In this document: piece by piece, positions 1 through 8,008 of the stretch
Layout of the letters: each line of letters starts with the position of its first letter
How positions within the stretch are numbered: position 1 is the first letter of the stretch
Assembly (NCBI GenBank): GCA_049680365.1
Contig: JBAUHQ010000481.1
Coordinates: forward strand, 1-19,547
DNA length: 19,547 bases
DNA from: K23-9 sp049680365
Lineage (GTDB): Bacteria; Planctomycetota; Planctomycetia; Pirellulales; Pirellulaceae
Direction of reading: 5' to 3'
The notes under the pieces: model-generated
The model's database searches: none
Seen by the model: the letters and a program-made list of their open reading frames with translations, nothing else
Told to the model about the DNA's origin: nothing
Translations under genes and position numbers: made by a program

Positions 1-873
1 TTGCTAAATGCTGCTAAGGAAGGGCATGACGAAGTCGTCGAGTACCTGCTATCGGCAGGAATCAATGCGAATGCGACCTACCGGATACCGTCTGGAGCAT
101 TGATCAACGCAATGACCGATGCGAAGCGGAGCCAAAACGCGAAGGTCATCGAACTTCTCAAGTCGCATGGTTGCCACGAACCAGTCGAAGGCGTGGATAT
201 TCCAATCTGGGAACCTGAAGAGTTTAGAAACAAACAAGTTCCGATTGCTGATCTGGGCCGAGAGATCATTGACTACATGGAGCAGCGTTTTGGGCCTGTC
301 GACCAGGAAGGATTGCAGGAGATCATTCCAGTGATGGAAGGGCTTTCGGTCGCCATCAACGTCATTCGCCCCAATGATCTGCATCCCTACTTTGTTCTGT
401 TCACGAACGGAATGAGTGACCTACCGATGAAGGTGCCGGCTGGCTCAGAACGATGGAAGTTCGCAGAATTGGTCATCCACTTGCCAGCCGATTGGATTCA
501 TCCACGCGATGCGAACTCGGATCCGCGATGGATGTGGCCGGTTAAGTGGCTGCGTGAAATGGCCTACTACCCACACTTGAATGACACATGGCTGGGACTT
601 CCAGCGGCGATCGTTTCAAGTGCCGAGCCACCCGAACCACTTGGGCCAGGGACAGAGCAATCTTGCCTGCTGATGATTCCTGATTTCGCCAACTTGGACC
701 CACCATTGGTGCGAGCCGACGGGAGTCAGGTGCATTTCTTCACGATGGTTCCGTTGTACAGCGAAGAACGCGACTACGAACAAGAGTATGGCATGAAGGA
801 ATTCTTCAAGCGTTTCTCTGCACGAAAAGTACCAATGACCGTTGATCTCAATCGTCCACGCATGACGGACTAG
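1..873 (+). CDS. Ankyrin-repeat plus SUFU-domain protein, 5' end outside the window
   Basis: The frame is open to the left edge, so the N-terminus is missing; the TTG at position 1 need not be a start. Residues about 1-57 carry ankyrin-repeat signatures (AAKEGHDEVVEYLLSAGINAN, then KVIELLKSHG). Residues about 80-285 look like a suppressor-of-fused (SUFU) domain, with patterns such as FVLFTNGMSDLPM, ELVIHLPADW and FFTMVPLYSEER typical of bacterial members. In bacteria SUFU domains are known mainly as immunity proteins of polymorphic or contact-dependent toxin systems, and ankyrin proteins also occur in such immunity clusters. A cytoplasmic protein-binding or immunity role is therefore plausible, but no toxin gene is visible here. 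The stop is followed 20 bases later by a 68-base hairpin repeat. The SUFU call is fairly sure; the immunity role is inference. Confidence 0.8.
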   Translation: MLNAAKEGHDEVVEYLLSAGINANATYRIPSGALINAMTDAKRSQNAKVIELLKSHGCHEPVEGVDIPIWEPEEFRNKQVPIADLGREIIDYMEQRFGPVDQEGLQEIIPVMEGLSVAINVIRPNDLHPYFVLFTNGMSDLPMKVPAGSERWKFAELVIHLPADWIHPRDANSDPRWMWPVKWLREMAYYPHLNDTWLGLPAAIVSSAEPPEPLGPGTEQSCLLMIPDFANLDPPLVRADGSQVHFFTMVPLYSEERDYEQEYGMKEFFKRFSARKVPMTVDLNRPRMTD

Positions 874-893
874 TCGCAAAGCGTGTAATTACC

Positions 894-961
894 GCTGGAG
901 TCCAGGCTTCAGCCTGTTCTCTATTGGCTAAGTACCCAGCAGCCTGAAGCTGGACTCCAAC
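894..961. repeat. 68-base intergenic inverted-repeat element, copy 1
   Basis: The left arm TGGAGTCCAGGCTTCAGCCT (from 896) is almost the reverse complement of the right arm CAGCCTGAAGCTGGACTCCA (940-959); the arms differ only by the offset of one G. The loop contains TATTGGCTAA (922-931). A second copy of the same length and orientation lies at 2298-2365. This copy starts 20 bases after the stop of the SUFU gene. A strong hairpin just after a stop could act as a terminator or mRNA 3'-end stabiliser, but no T-tract follows it. It may instead belong to a genome-wide REP-like family. Confidence 0.8.
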
Positions 962-1062
962 AAGTCTGTGGCTCACACCTGCTTGCGTTCTGGGGACGAC
1001 TTGACGCGGCAACATACTTCATGGCCTTCCGAATCACGGGTGGCAGTTGTTTGCCTCACTTT

Positions 1063-1066
1063 GGAG
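1063..1066 (+). promoter_or_regulatory. Ribosome binding site choosing the fasciclin gene start
   Basis: A GGAG core lies 9 bases before the ATG at 1076. That ATG gives a clean signal peptide. The frame extends upstream to a GTG at 968, but the extra 36 residues are not signal-like. Confidence 0.6.
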
Positions 1067-1075
1067 TTGTTTGAA

Positions 1076-2281
1076 ATGCTGTCGTCACGCCCGTCAAGCC
1101 GATTATTGTCTTGGATGTCTGTCGCCGTTGTGTTGTCGTTTGCCGGTTCGGCTCGAGCCGACAGGACGATTGTGGAAACTGCTATCAGCGCCGGTTCTTT
1201 CAAGACGCTCGTGGCGGCGGTCGATGCAGCTGATTTGGCTGCAACGCTTAGCGGTCCAGGACCTTTCACCGTTTTCGCACCGACGGACGAAGCGTTTGCA
1301 AGACTGCCCGCAGGAACCGTGGAGTCGCTGCTGAAGCCTGAGAACAAAGACCAGCTGGCAAAAGTGCTAACGTATCATGTCGTACCTGGAACAATTTCTG
1401 CAGCCGATGTTGTCAAACTAACGGGAGCAAGAACGGTAGCTGGGCAACGCGTTAAAATTTCCGCGTCGGATGCGGGGGTCATGCTGAACGAATCAAAGGT
1501 GATCCAAGCCGACATCGCGTGCAGCAACGGGATCATTCACGTCATCGACTCCGTCTTGCTGCCAGCGTCTCAGACCATTCCGGAGGTTGCTGGTAGTGCA
1601 GGCCAATTTGTAACGTTGTTGGCGGCAGCCAACGCTGCCGGATTGGTTCCCACACTGCGCGGTGACGGCCCATTGACGGTTTTCGCTCCAACGGACGAAG
1701 CCTTCACTGCATTGCCGAAAGGAACCGTTGCGAGTCTCTTGAAGCCAGAGAACAAATCTCAATTGGCGGAAATACTGAAGTATCACGTTGTCGCTGGTCG
1801 TGTTTACAGCGAAGATGCCTTGGCTTTGACTTCGGCACCCACTGTCGCTGGCCTTTCGATCAAAATCACCGCGACTGATGCTGGTGCAAATATCAACAAT
1901 GCTCGTCTGGTTTCGACCGACATCGATGCATCCAACGGAGTGATTCACGTAATCGACCGTGTGCTGTTGCCCAGTGATGCACCTGCTGGAAGTCAGGTGA
2001 CCATGATGAAACCAATCGTTGATGAGCGTGCTGTAGCGAAAGGTGTGATTACCGATGCAATTCACCGCGGCGTGACGGTGTTCAATGCAGGTGATCATCA
2101 AGGCTGTGCCAACATTTACATGCAGGCACTTCAGTCGGTTTCAGGCATGTCCGGCTGCGGGCTGTCCGATCACACGCGAAGCCAAATGCAACAGACGCTG
2201 ACACAGTGTCGTCAAATGAATGCGACCGACAAAGCGTGGTCATTGCGTCATCGGTTGGATCAAGTTGCGATGGAACTCTAG
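1076..2281 (+). CDS. Secreted protein with two fasciclin (FAS1) domains and a Cys-containing C-terminal tail
   Basis: The protein has 401 residues. Residues 1-28 form a signal peptide (basic start, hydrophobic core, SARA cleavage site), so it is probably exported. FAS1 domain 1 spans about 30-163 and FAS1 domain 2 about 170-299. Each has the hallmark block TVFAPTDEAF (65-74 and 201-210), the YHVV block and a closing NG(I/V)IHVID block. The two domains share long identical runs such as SLLKPENK, which points to an internal duplication. FAS1 domains mediate cell-surface adhesion or matrix contacts. The tail, about 308-401, is not FAS1; it is helical-looking with three cysteines at 344, 361 and 378. 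The gene stands alone between two copies of a 68-base repeat and is convergent with the next gene. The FAS1 assignment is very secure; the partner or surface bound is unknown. Confidence 0.93.
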   Translation: MLSSRPSSRLLSWMSVAVVLSFAGSARADRTIVETAISAGSFKTLVAAVDAADLAATLSGPGPFTVFAPTDEAFARLPAGTVESLLKPENKDQLAKVLTYHVVPGTISAADVVKLTGARTVAGQRVKISASDAGVMLNESKVIQADIACSNGIIHVIDSVLLPASQTIPEVAGSAGQFVTLLAAANAAGLVPTLRGDGPLTVFAPTDEAFTALPKGTVASLLKPENKSQLAEILKYHVVAGRVYSEDALALTSAPTVAGLSIKITATDAGANINNARLVSTDIDASNGVIHVIDRVLLPSDAPAGSQVTMMKPIVDERAVAKGVITDAIHRGVTVFNAGDHQGCANIYMQALQSVSGMSGCGLSDHTRSQMQQTLTQCRQMNATDKAWSLRHRLDQVAMEL

Positions 2282-2297
2282 GGTGATGCCCAACATC

Positions 2298-2365
2298 GCT
2301 GGAGTCCAGGCTTCAGCTTTTCGGTATTGGCTCAAAACCCGGTAGCCCGACGGCTGTACTCCAAC
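2298..2365. repeat. 68-base intergenic inverted-repeat element, copy 2
   Basis: The left arm GCTGGAGTCCAGGCTTCAGC (2298-2317) is identical to that of copy 1 at 894. The loop repeats TATTGGCT (2325-2332), and the end ACTCCAAC matches. The right arm is diverged (GCCCGACGGCTGTACTCCAA), so the hairpin is weaker, with pairing mainly TGGAGT/ACTCCA plus flanks. It starts 16 bases after the fasciclin stop and ends 6 bases before the stop of the convergent gene at 2372, so it fills the whole space between two converging genes and could serve as a bidirectional 3' end. Confidence 0.75.
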
Positions 2366-2371
2366 GGGCTT

Positions 2372-5300
2372 CTACTTTCCGCCTTCGGGTTGGTACTTGA
2401 TGGGAGATCCTGACGGTGTGACCAACTCGACGCGAACGCCCGAGTTGCCACGTTGGGTTTGATCGATCAAGCAAGTGATGGTGCTTCGGCCTTTGGCTAG
2501 GTTGATCGACGCGGTTGGATCCGGCATCTCCTTTCCATCAATCCACAACCGCAGACCCGTAATTTCGTTGATGTCCAAACGTAGCTCGCCAGCAACCTGA
2601 ACGTTCACGAAGCCGCGAGCGAGGACGCGAGCACCCGTTGGGTAATCCTCGCTGGGCAATTCGCCATTGATTTTGCTGTAAATGGTTGCCCACTTCGCGT
2701 CATCGTTCGAGGTTTCTGAGATGGAAGAGGCGTTACCCGATGGCGCGGCCATGATCTGCCACTTCCGAATCACCGGTGACTCGTCATTGGCGAATTCACC
2801 ATGTTTTCCGAGTGCCGAAACGAACTTGGCGAGATCAAGAAACTCTTGGCGATTGCTGAGTTGGTCGGCCAAGCCAGCGGGCATGGCTGAAATCGCGGGA
2901 CGTTCGGCTAGAATTTCTTCGGCCGCAAGATGCACTTCCTTGCCGGCTTGTGCGGCGTCGCGAATCACGACTTCTTTGTCATTCTTGAACGCGATGATGC
3001 CCGTTTGAATCGTCCCGTCTTCCATCACAAAGGATCGGTTTTCGAAATGTTCTGCGATCGCTTTGTTTGGTTGCAGGATCGATTCCACGATGTAACCGGT
3101 CTTCGCAGCTCCGCCGACTGCAACCAAATTGGGCCCGATCAGCGAACCGACGGGACCGATCGCGTGGCAGCTGGTGCAGGCAAGCGACTTTCGCCTGTAG
3201 ATCGTTTCTCCGCGATGTGCATCACCAAAATTTTCGACATCGTTGGTGAGACTTACTTGGTCTTCGGCAAGCAGCAATGTCGCCAGAGACTCGGAACCGG
3301 ACGACGCCCGGAACAATTCCGCTAGGTCCGCAGGCAGCAGACCCGACGAACGATGAAACTCGCTGACGCGACTCAGTACGTTCGGGTGGATTGCGACGTC
3401 GCGCATCGCTTCGCTAAGTAACTTTTCTCCCCGTCGACTTTTCAAAATCGCCTGAATGAGCGGAACGGGATTCGATTCGTCGGGATCAGCAACGAACAAC
3501 TTAGCCGCGATTTCAACTCCGCGATCTAGATCCGCGACAACTAGCCCAGGCAGCGCGGCATAACGTGTTTGCAGGTCGCCATCGGTGGAGAGTTCAGCCA
3601 GCGTTTCGATGTCAACTTTGTCGCCGACCTTCGCCAGTGCAATCGCTGCCGATCGACGCAATGCTGTCGGTCGATCAACGTTCTTGATTAGCTTGACAAG
3701 ATCAACGTCGACGCCTTGGATGGCCCAAGCACCAATGTTTTCCGCGGCGAGAACGGCGACGCTCTCGTTCTCACTACCGAGCAATTTCTTGAGGCCACGC
3801 ATTCGGCGCTGGAGCGGTTTAGAGCTATGAGAACCGCCCATTTCCCGGAGCGTTTCCAAAAGTGCAATCGTAGCAGCGGGCGATTTTTTCTCGTGCCCAC
3901 GTACGAGCGCGGCAAGCACCTGTTGAATTTCGTTTGCTTTGCCGACTGCCTTCAGTTGATCACAAACGCCACTGATTTCTTGTTGGCTGGGCGAAGTCTG
4001 ATCCAGAAACTTAAAGAGCCGTTCCTCAAGTCCGATTCCAGCTTCCTGTTCGGCATAAGCTCGATGCGTTTCTTTTGCAAAGCGAAGCGTTCCTGCCTCC
4101 AGCGCCGGACGCCAATATTGCTCCAACGCTTTTCTTGTTTGCGGCAACGCTTGTGCCAAGAATTCGTCGTTTGGATGATCGAGGCTGTTGAGCGCTGCCG
4201 TATATGCCTCGGCTTTGGGGATAAACCCTGCCGAAAGGACCGCTTCCATTCGCGTTCGTGGGAATGAATCGTTGCACGCGGCCGCAATCATTCCGTTCGG
4301 GTCGGATAAATCCGCATGCCAGTAACGAATGATGCGTGCCCCGGCGGAGCGGGCATGACCATCTTTCGCATTTAGCACTAGTTTCAATATCTTTTCGCTG
4401 GGTCGCTCGACGTTCTGGCAGGCCCACATCGCTTCGACCAGATGATGATCGTGCTGCGTATCGCTAGGGTCAAGATTGTCCACCCAGTTCTCCAATGCCG
4501 CCAACACTTCATCAGCATTCCGTTCGCTAAGCTCTTTTCGTGCTTGATGCCGCGTCCAGGGTTCGGGGCTTTTGAGTTGTTCAATCAGTTCGCCAACGGA
4601 TCGTCCGACGAGCTTTGGTTTTTTTACGAGCGGCCGATCTTTGTGAGTGATCCGCCAAATTCGGCCGTGCTCATGATCGCGGCGTGGATCACGGAAATCG
4701 TGTTGGGCATGGTTGATGATCGAGTTATACCAATCGGCAACATAGATCGCTCCATCGGGGCCGACCTTCACATCGACCGGACGGAAGTTCGGATGTTTCG
4801 ACGTCATCAAGGGCTCAAGAACGTTAGCGCTGAAACCGGATTCATTTTCGATCAACTCGTAGCGAATGACCGTGCGGCTCTTGAATCGTCCGCTCAACAG
4901 ATTTCCGCGAATGTCGTCCCCCACATGCGAACCCGTTGCGAGATCACCGCCGCATTGTTTTTCGGTGCTGATCAAAGGATTGACTCGCACATTTTCGCCG
5001 CTATTTCCCGAGACGGGCGAGAGATACAGGATGCGAGGGTTATTGACCATGAACGACTGGCCCCACTGATCGAACACATGTCCCCATGGGTTGCCGCCAG
5101 TGCCAGTACAGAACATTCGCAGTTGTTGAGTGCGTGGGTTGTACTGATAAACACCGCCGTTGAAATTACGCACGACGCCATGCTGCGTTTCGACTTGAGT
5201 GTGCAGAAAAATGCCTTCTTGGAAGTAGATCCATCCGCCTGGCCCGCGCCGCCACGCACTGATCGAGTGGTGTGAATCTTCGATGCCGAACCCAGTCAGC

Positions 5301-5788
5301 GCCAGTTCTTTCACATCCGCGACATCGTCCCCATCAGTGTCTTTCAAGAAGAATACATCGGGCGACTGTGCGACGTAGCATCCGCCGTTTGCCAATTCCA
5401 AACCGGTTGGCAAGTACAAACCGTCCGCAAACACCGTTGACTTGTCAGCAACGCCATCGTTATCGGTGTCTTCCAGGATAATGATCTTGTCGTTGGCCGC
5501 TTCGCCCGGCTTGACTTGCGGATAAGCCCAAGAACAAGCGACCCAAAGTCGACCTCTCGAATCCCAGTGCATGTGGACAGGATTGGCGAACATCGGATCG
5601 GCCGCAAACAAGTTCACTTGATAGCCATCAAGCAACTCAAAGTTCTCAAGCTCCGATGCGGGGTCATGATTGTTGATCAAGTCCAGGTCAGCGCCGCCTA
5701 GATTTTTGATTCCGGTTGCGTCTTGTGCCGATGCAGTCGCCGCGAAGAGAAGGAGAAGACACAACGAAAGGGGAAGTCGAAGATTCAT
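2372..5788 (-). CDS. Large exported PVC-type dehydrogenase-like propeller / HEAT / haem c protein
   Basis: The protein has 1138 residues with a signal peptide at 1-21 (ATASA cleavage). Residues about 45-385 form the propeller-like 'putative membrane-bound dehydrogenase' domain of the Pirellula/Verrucomicrobium type. It has two acidic calcium-type loops, DTDNDGVAD (107-115) and DTDGDDVAD (150-158), and the conserved FRPVDVKVGPDGAIYVADWYN stretch. Residues about 395-850 are helical HEAT-like repeats. Residues about 855-1000 are a PVC-type cytochrome c domain: haem site CTSCH at 871-875 and a likely distal Met ligand in AISAMP (M969). The tail, about 1005-1138, looks like a beta-sandwich (LWIDGKE, then INLAKGRSTITCLID). 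Such proteins are thought to act in periplasmic oxidation, probably of sugars, but substrates are largely unproven. It is the last of six same-strand genes, 63 bases after the SGNH-like gene. Confidence 0.93.
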   Translation of the reverse strand: MNLRLPLSLCLLLLFAATASAQDATGIKNLGGADLDLINNHDPASELENFELLDGYQVNLFAADPMFANPVHMHWDSRGRLWVACSWAYPQVKPGEAANDKIIILEDTDNDGVADKSTVFADGLYLPTGLELANGGCYVAQSPDVFFLKDTDGDDVADVKELALTGFGIEDSHHSISAWRRGPGGWIYFQEGIFLHTQVETQHGVVRNFNGGVYQYNPRTQQLRMFCTGTGGNPWGHVFDQWGQSFMVNNPRILYLSPVSGNSGENVRVNPLISTEKQCGGDLATGSHVGDDIRGNLLSGRFKSRTVIRYELIENESGFSANVLEPLMTSKHPNFRPVDVKVGPDGAIYVADWYNSIINHAQHDFRDPRRDHEHGRIWRITHKDRPLVKKPKLVGRSVGELIEQLKSPEPWTRHQARKELSERNADEVLAALENWVDNLDPSDTQHDHHLVEAMWACQNVERPSEKILKLVLNAKDGHARSAGARIIRYWHADLSDPNGMIAAACNDSFPRTRMEAVLSAGFIPKAEAYTAALNSLDHPNDEFLAQALPQTRKALEQYWRPALEAGTLRFAKETHRAYAEQEAGIGLEERLFKFLDQTSPSQQEISGVCDQLKAVGKANEIQQVLAALVRGHEKKSPAATIALLETLREMGGSHSSKPLQRRMRGLKKLLGSENESVAVLAAENIGAWAIQGVDVDLVKLIKNVDRPTALRRSAAIALAKVGDKVDIETLAELSTDGDLQTRYAALPGLVVADLDRGVEIAAKLFVADPDESNPVPLIQAILKSRRGEKLLSEAMRDVAIHPNVLSRVSEFHRSSGLLPADLAELFRASSGSESLATLLLAEDQVSLTNDVENFGDAHRGETIYRRKSLACTSCHAIGPVGSLIGPNLVAVGGAAKTGYIVESILQPNKAIAEHFENRSFVMEDGTIQTGIIAFKNDKEVVIRDAAQAGKEVHLAAEEILAERPAISAMPAGLADQLSNRQEFLDLAKFVSALGKHGEFANDESPVIRKWQIMAAPSGNASSISETSNDDAKWATIYSKINGELPSEDYPTGARVLARGFVNVQVAGELRLDINEITGLRLWIDGKEMPDPTASINLAKGRSTITCLIDQTQRGNSGVRVELVTPSGSPIKYQPEGGK

Positions 5789-5851
5789 GATGCGACTGAA
5801 AGGCAGCGGGAGTGGGATTGGCAGATGCGGATTTATCTGGTCGCGAAATGA

Positions 5852-7105
5852 CTACGACTCAACTCGACTTAGTTTCCATTGTCGAGTCTTGCGACCGACT
5901 TGTTGACGCAGTTGTTTGTCGCGTTCGTCTGCAAGTTGCTTGAATTGGATCACTTCGCGGGGCAGTGCTTTGCCGCTGGGCGATGTTTTTCTTTCCCCAA
6001 CGATGTGTACTTGGTTCAGCATTTTCCAGCTGTACGTGAACTGCAAATTCTTATCGTTAACGGCTTTGCGAAACGCTTCGACTTCCTTATGTGCAGGCGA
6101 AGAATCGACTACGACTCCGGTTGCCCATTGCTTGTGATTCGCAGTGACGACCGATTTGCCATCGACCGTCAACGCGTAGTTGCCGGGCGAAAGATTGATC
6201 ACCGTCATGCTGTCGCGTTGAAGATTCAACTGGGGTGGCAGGGGATCGTCCGTGGGAGGCGGCAAGGTTGGACTAGTCTGTTCGGTGACTCTCATTGTCA
6301 GTCCACTTGGATCGACAGCGATGCCTTGGGCATTGACGCCTCGTGCCGTCACCCTGTTTTCACTGGCATCGATTGTGATTTGCCATGGACGCATTTCGGT
6401 ATCTTGCTCGTCTCCGACGAGATCGCGATACGACAAGTGGCTGACAGCCCAATAGCCATACGCGTTCAAATGTATCCCGTTGGTTGTGAAGTCTGGGCCA
6501 ATAGCCTCGTCCATCAGATAACGCATGGGTTGGTAGAGATCAACGAACGGAATGTTTGCCTTGGCAGCCACCTCGCGCATCGATTGACTGTAGATCGCAA
6601 GTTCATCGTTGCGTCGCTCGCGAGCTGGCGTGAGTTCGCCTAAGTCTTCGTATGCGATCGGCGACACCAAGATCAGTCGCACGTTGGTCTTGCCGTTAAA
6701 CGATTTTCCTTCGTGTGAGTTGATAAACGCCTTAAGATCGTTTCGGAACGTTTCAACGCCAGAATCGCCGGCAAACGATTCGCCCATTCCAAAGCAGGCA
6801 ACGATGACATCGGTTTGATGAGCCTTTAACGTTGATTCTTCAGACGGAAAATTCGTCGGTCGATCGCGAGCAGTTAGCATGTCGCCGCCCCAGCCGAAAT
6901 TGCGAATCGAAACGGGGTTGTCGGGCCATCGATGCAACAGCAGCGTTTCCAAGTAGCCATGGATCCGCAACTGATCTGCGAATGTGTTTCCGACAATGGC
7001 GACGTGATCGCCTGGACGAATCGGCGATTCGGCGCGAAGATACTCGCAGACGCTGAAAAGCAAGACGCAGATCACGCAGGTTGTCTTACGAAAGTTGAAG
7101 TTCAT
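5852..7105 (-). CDS. Exported SGNH/GDSL-like hydrolase with altered catalytic blocks
   Basis: The protein has 417 residues with a signal peptide at about 1-25. Residues about 33-230 follow the SGNH hydrolase order of blocks: block I VAIVGNTFADQL (35-46, GNT where GDS is usual), block II RNFGWGGD (68-75), block III ACFGMGES (103-110, Gly where the oxyanion Asn is usual) and block V TTNGIHLNAYGY (207-218) with H212. Planctomycetes have many exported relatives of this type, often beside PVC-type haem proteins. SGNH enzymes remove acetyl or acyl esters, including from polysaccharides, but the missing Ser and Asn make activity here uncertain. Residues about 240-417 form a C-terminal part with a short beta-rich segment and a basic end. 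Its start overlaps the upstream ThuA-like stop as ATGA (7102-7105), so translation is probably coupled. Confidence 0.82.
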   Translation of the reverse strand: MNFNFRKTTCVICVLLFSVCEYLRAESPIRPGDHVAIVGNTFADQLRIHGYLETLLLHRWPDNPVSIRNFGWGGDMLTARDRPTNFPSEESTLKAHQTDVIVACFGMGESFAGDSGVETFRNDLKAFINSHEGKSFNGKTNVRLILVSPIAYEDLGELTPARERRNDELAIYSQSMREVAAKANIPFVDLYQPMRYLMDEAIGPDFTTNGIHLNAYGYWAVSHLSYRDLVGDEQDTEMRPWQITIDASENRVTARGVNAQGIAVDPSGLTMRVTEQTSPTLPPPTDDPLPPQLNLQRDSMTVINLSPGNYALTVDGKSVVTANHKQWATGVVVDSSPAHKEVEAFRKAVNDKNLQFTYSWKMLNQVHIVGERKTSPSGKALPREVIQFKQLADERDKQLRQQVGRKTRQWKLSRVES

Positions 7106-7965
7106 TTCTTGTCAGCTCGTTGCACTTTCCAGGTCGTGATCTTTTCGTCGGCGTTGGGAAGCTCTTTTCCCGTCGCCCAACACACACCATTGACCAGCAT
7201 GCGAGTGAACGATTCGTGTGCGAAGTCCCCTGGGTGGCCCAGCGTCGTGCCCAGCACCTTGCCGCCCCATTCGTTCTGCCACGTCCAAGCAACAATGTCA
7301 GCTTCACTTTCATTGACCAGGATCGTGCCTAACTCCTTTTCTAGAAGTCGCATTTTTCCAGTGCCAGTTCCTGATAACAACGGGGAACACCCGCCTTCGA
7401 GTCGCGTCAGGTAAAGCGTGCCCTGCGATTGCCAGCTTGCATCTGAAACATTGGTCATGACGAGATGCTTCGCGTTCTTACCGACCACGCTGATTTGAGT
7501 AGGGCTTGTTTGATGAACGATGTAGGGCGTGCCCAAAGCCCGTCTGCCAAAGCCATCATTCCACGGGTACTTTGCATGATCTTTCGGGTACTTGAAAGAA
7601 TGATTGGCCGTGCGAAGTCCAATCACCGGTTTGCCGGATCGAAGGTAGTCCTCGATCGGTTGAAATTCACCGTCGGACAACTTCAAAAACCGCATGAAAA
7701 AGATCGCGGCGTCCGCATCAGCAAGTGCTTCGATACCCGGAAGAACGTTCTCGGTCTTCTTTTCCGGATTGCCTTCGCCCATCACAACGGTCGTGCGAAA
7801 TCCAAGTCGATTGAGTTCCTCGGCTAGCAACGGCATCGTCAGTTCGGGCGAATAATGGAGTGTTCCAACGACCAACACGACATGAGGCTTGGGATCTTCG
7901 GCTGACGCGGACATGCATTGCATTGCCGCGACTGTCAATATGGTTAGCAGAAGCAGGTTTTTCAT
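7102..7965 (-). CDS. Exported ThuA-like (class I glutamine amidotransferase-like fold) protein
   Basis: The protein has 287 residues with a signal peptide at 1-22 (SASA). The mature part resembles the ThuA-like family: HVVLVVGTLHYSPE at the N-terminal strand, an AIFFMRF strand followed by an acidic helix, a VIGLRTANHSF block (114-124) where ThuA proteins have their conserved turn, and the closing GKVLGTTLGHPGDF block (235-248). ThuA is linked to trehalose utilisation in rhizobia, and the wider family is thought to handle oxidised sugars. Secreted planctomycete members have no proven substrate. It lies 43 bases after the glycoside-hydrolase-like gene and overlaps the next gene by four bases, so it is probably in an operon. 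No clear Shine-Dalgarno sequence precedes its ATG. The family call is good; the substrate is unknown. Confidence 0.85.
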   Translation of the reverse strand: MKNLLLLTILTVAAMQCMSASAEDPKPHVVLVVGTLHYSPELTMPLLAEELNRLGFRTTVVMGEGNPEKKTENVLPGIEALADADAAIFFMRFLKLSDGEFQPIEDYLRSGKPVIGLRTANHSFKYPKDHAKYPWNDGFGRRALGTPYIVHQTSPTQISVVGKNAKHLVMTNVSDASWQSQGTLYLTRLEGGCSPLLSGTGTGKMRLLEKELGTILVNESEADIVAWTWQNEWGGKVLGTTLGHPGDFAHESFTRMLVNGVCWATGKELPNADEKITTWKVQRADKK

Positions 7966-8008
7966 GAAGTTAATTTTCTTGGTAATGGTTGACGTAGTTC
8001 AAGCAAGC

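Noticed and set aside
1493..2101. Open frame of 202 codons on the minus strand opposite the fasciclin gene
   Set aside because: Antisense shadow of two well-supported FAS1 domains; no motif and unusual composition.
894..2365. Fasciclin gene between two repeats as a transposon or insertion-sequence cassette
   Set aside because: No transposase, no target-site duplication seen, and each repeat is itself a hairpin sitting after a stop codon, which is explained better by a 3'-end element.
4442..5275. Long open frame of 277 codons on the plus strand, opposite the haem/dehydrogenase gene
   Set aside because: It lies wholly antisense to a gene with clear domains, has no recognisable motif or signal peptide and reads as low-quality protein; the opposing frame is simply open because of codon bias.
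5879..6643. Open frame of 254 codons on the plus strand opposite the SGNH-like gene
   Set aside because: Antisense to a gene with ordered SGNH blocks and an ATGA overlap with its neighbour; no motif of its own.
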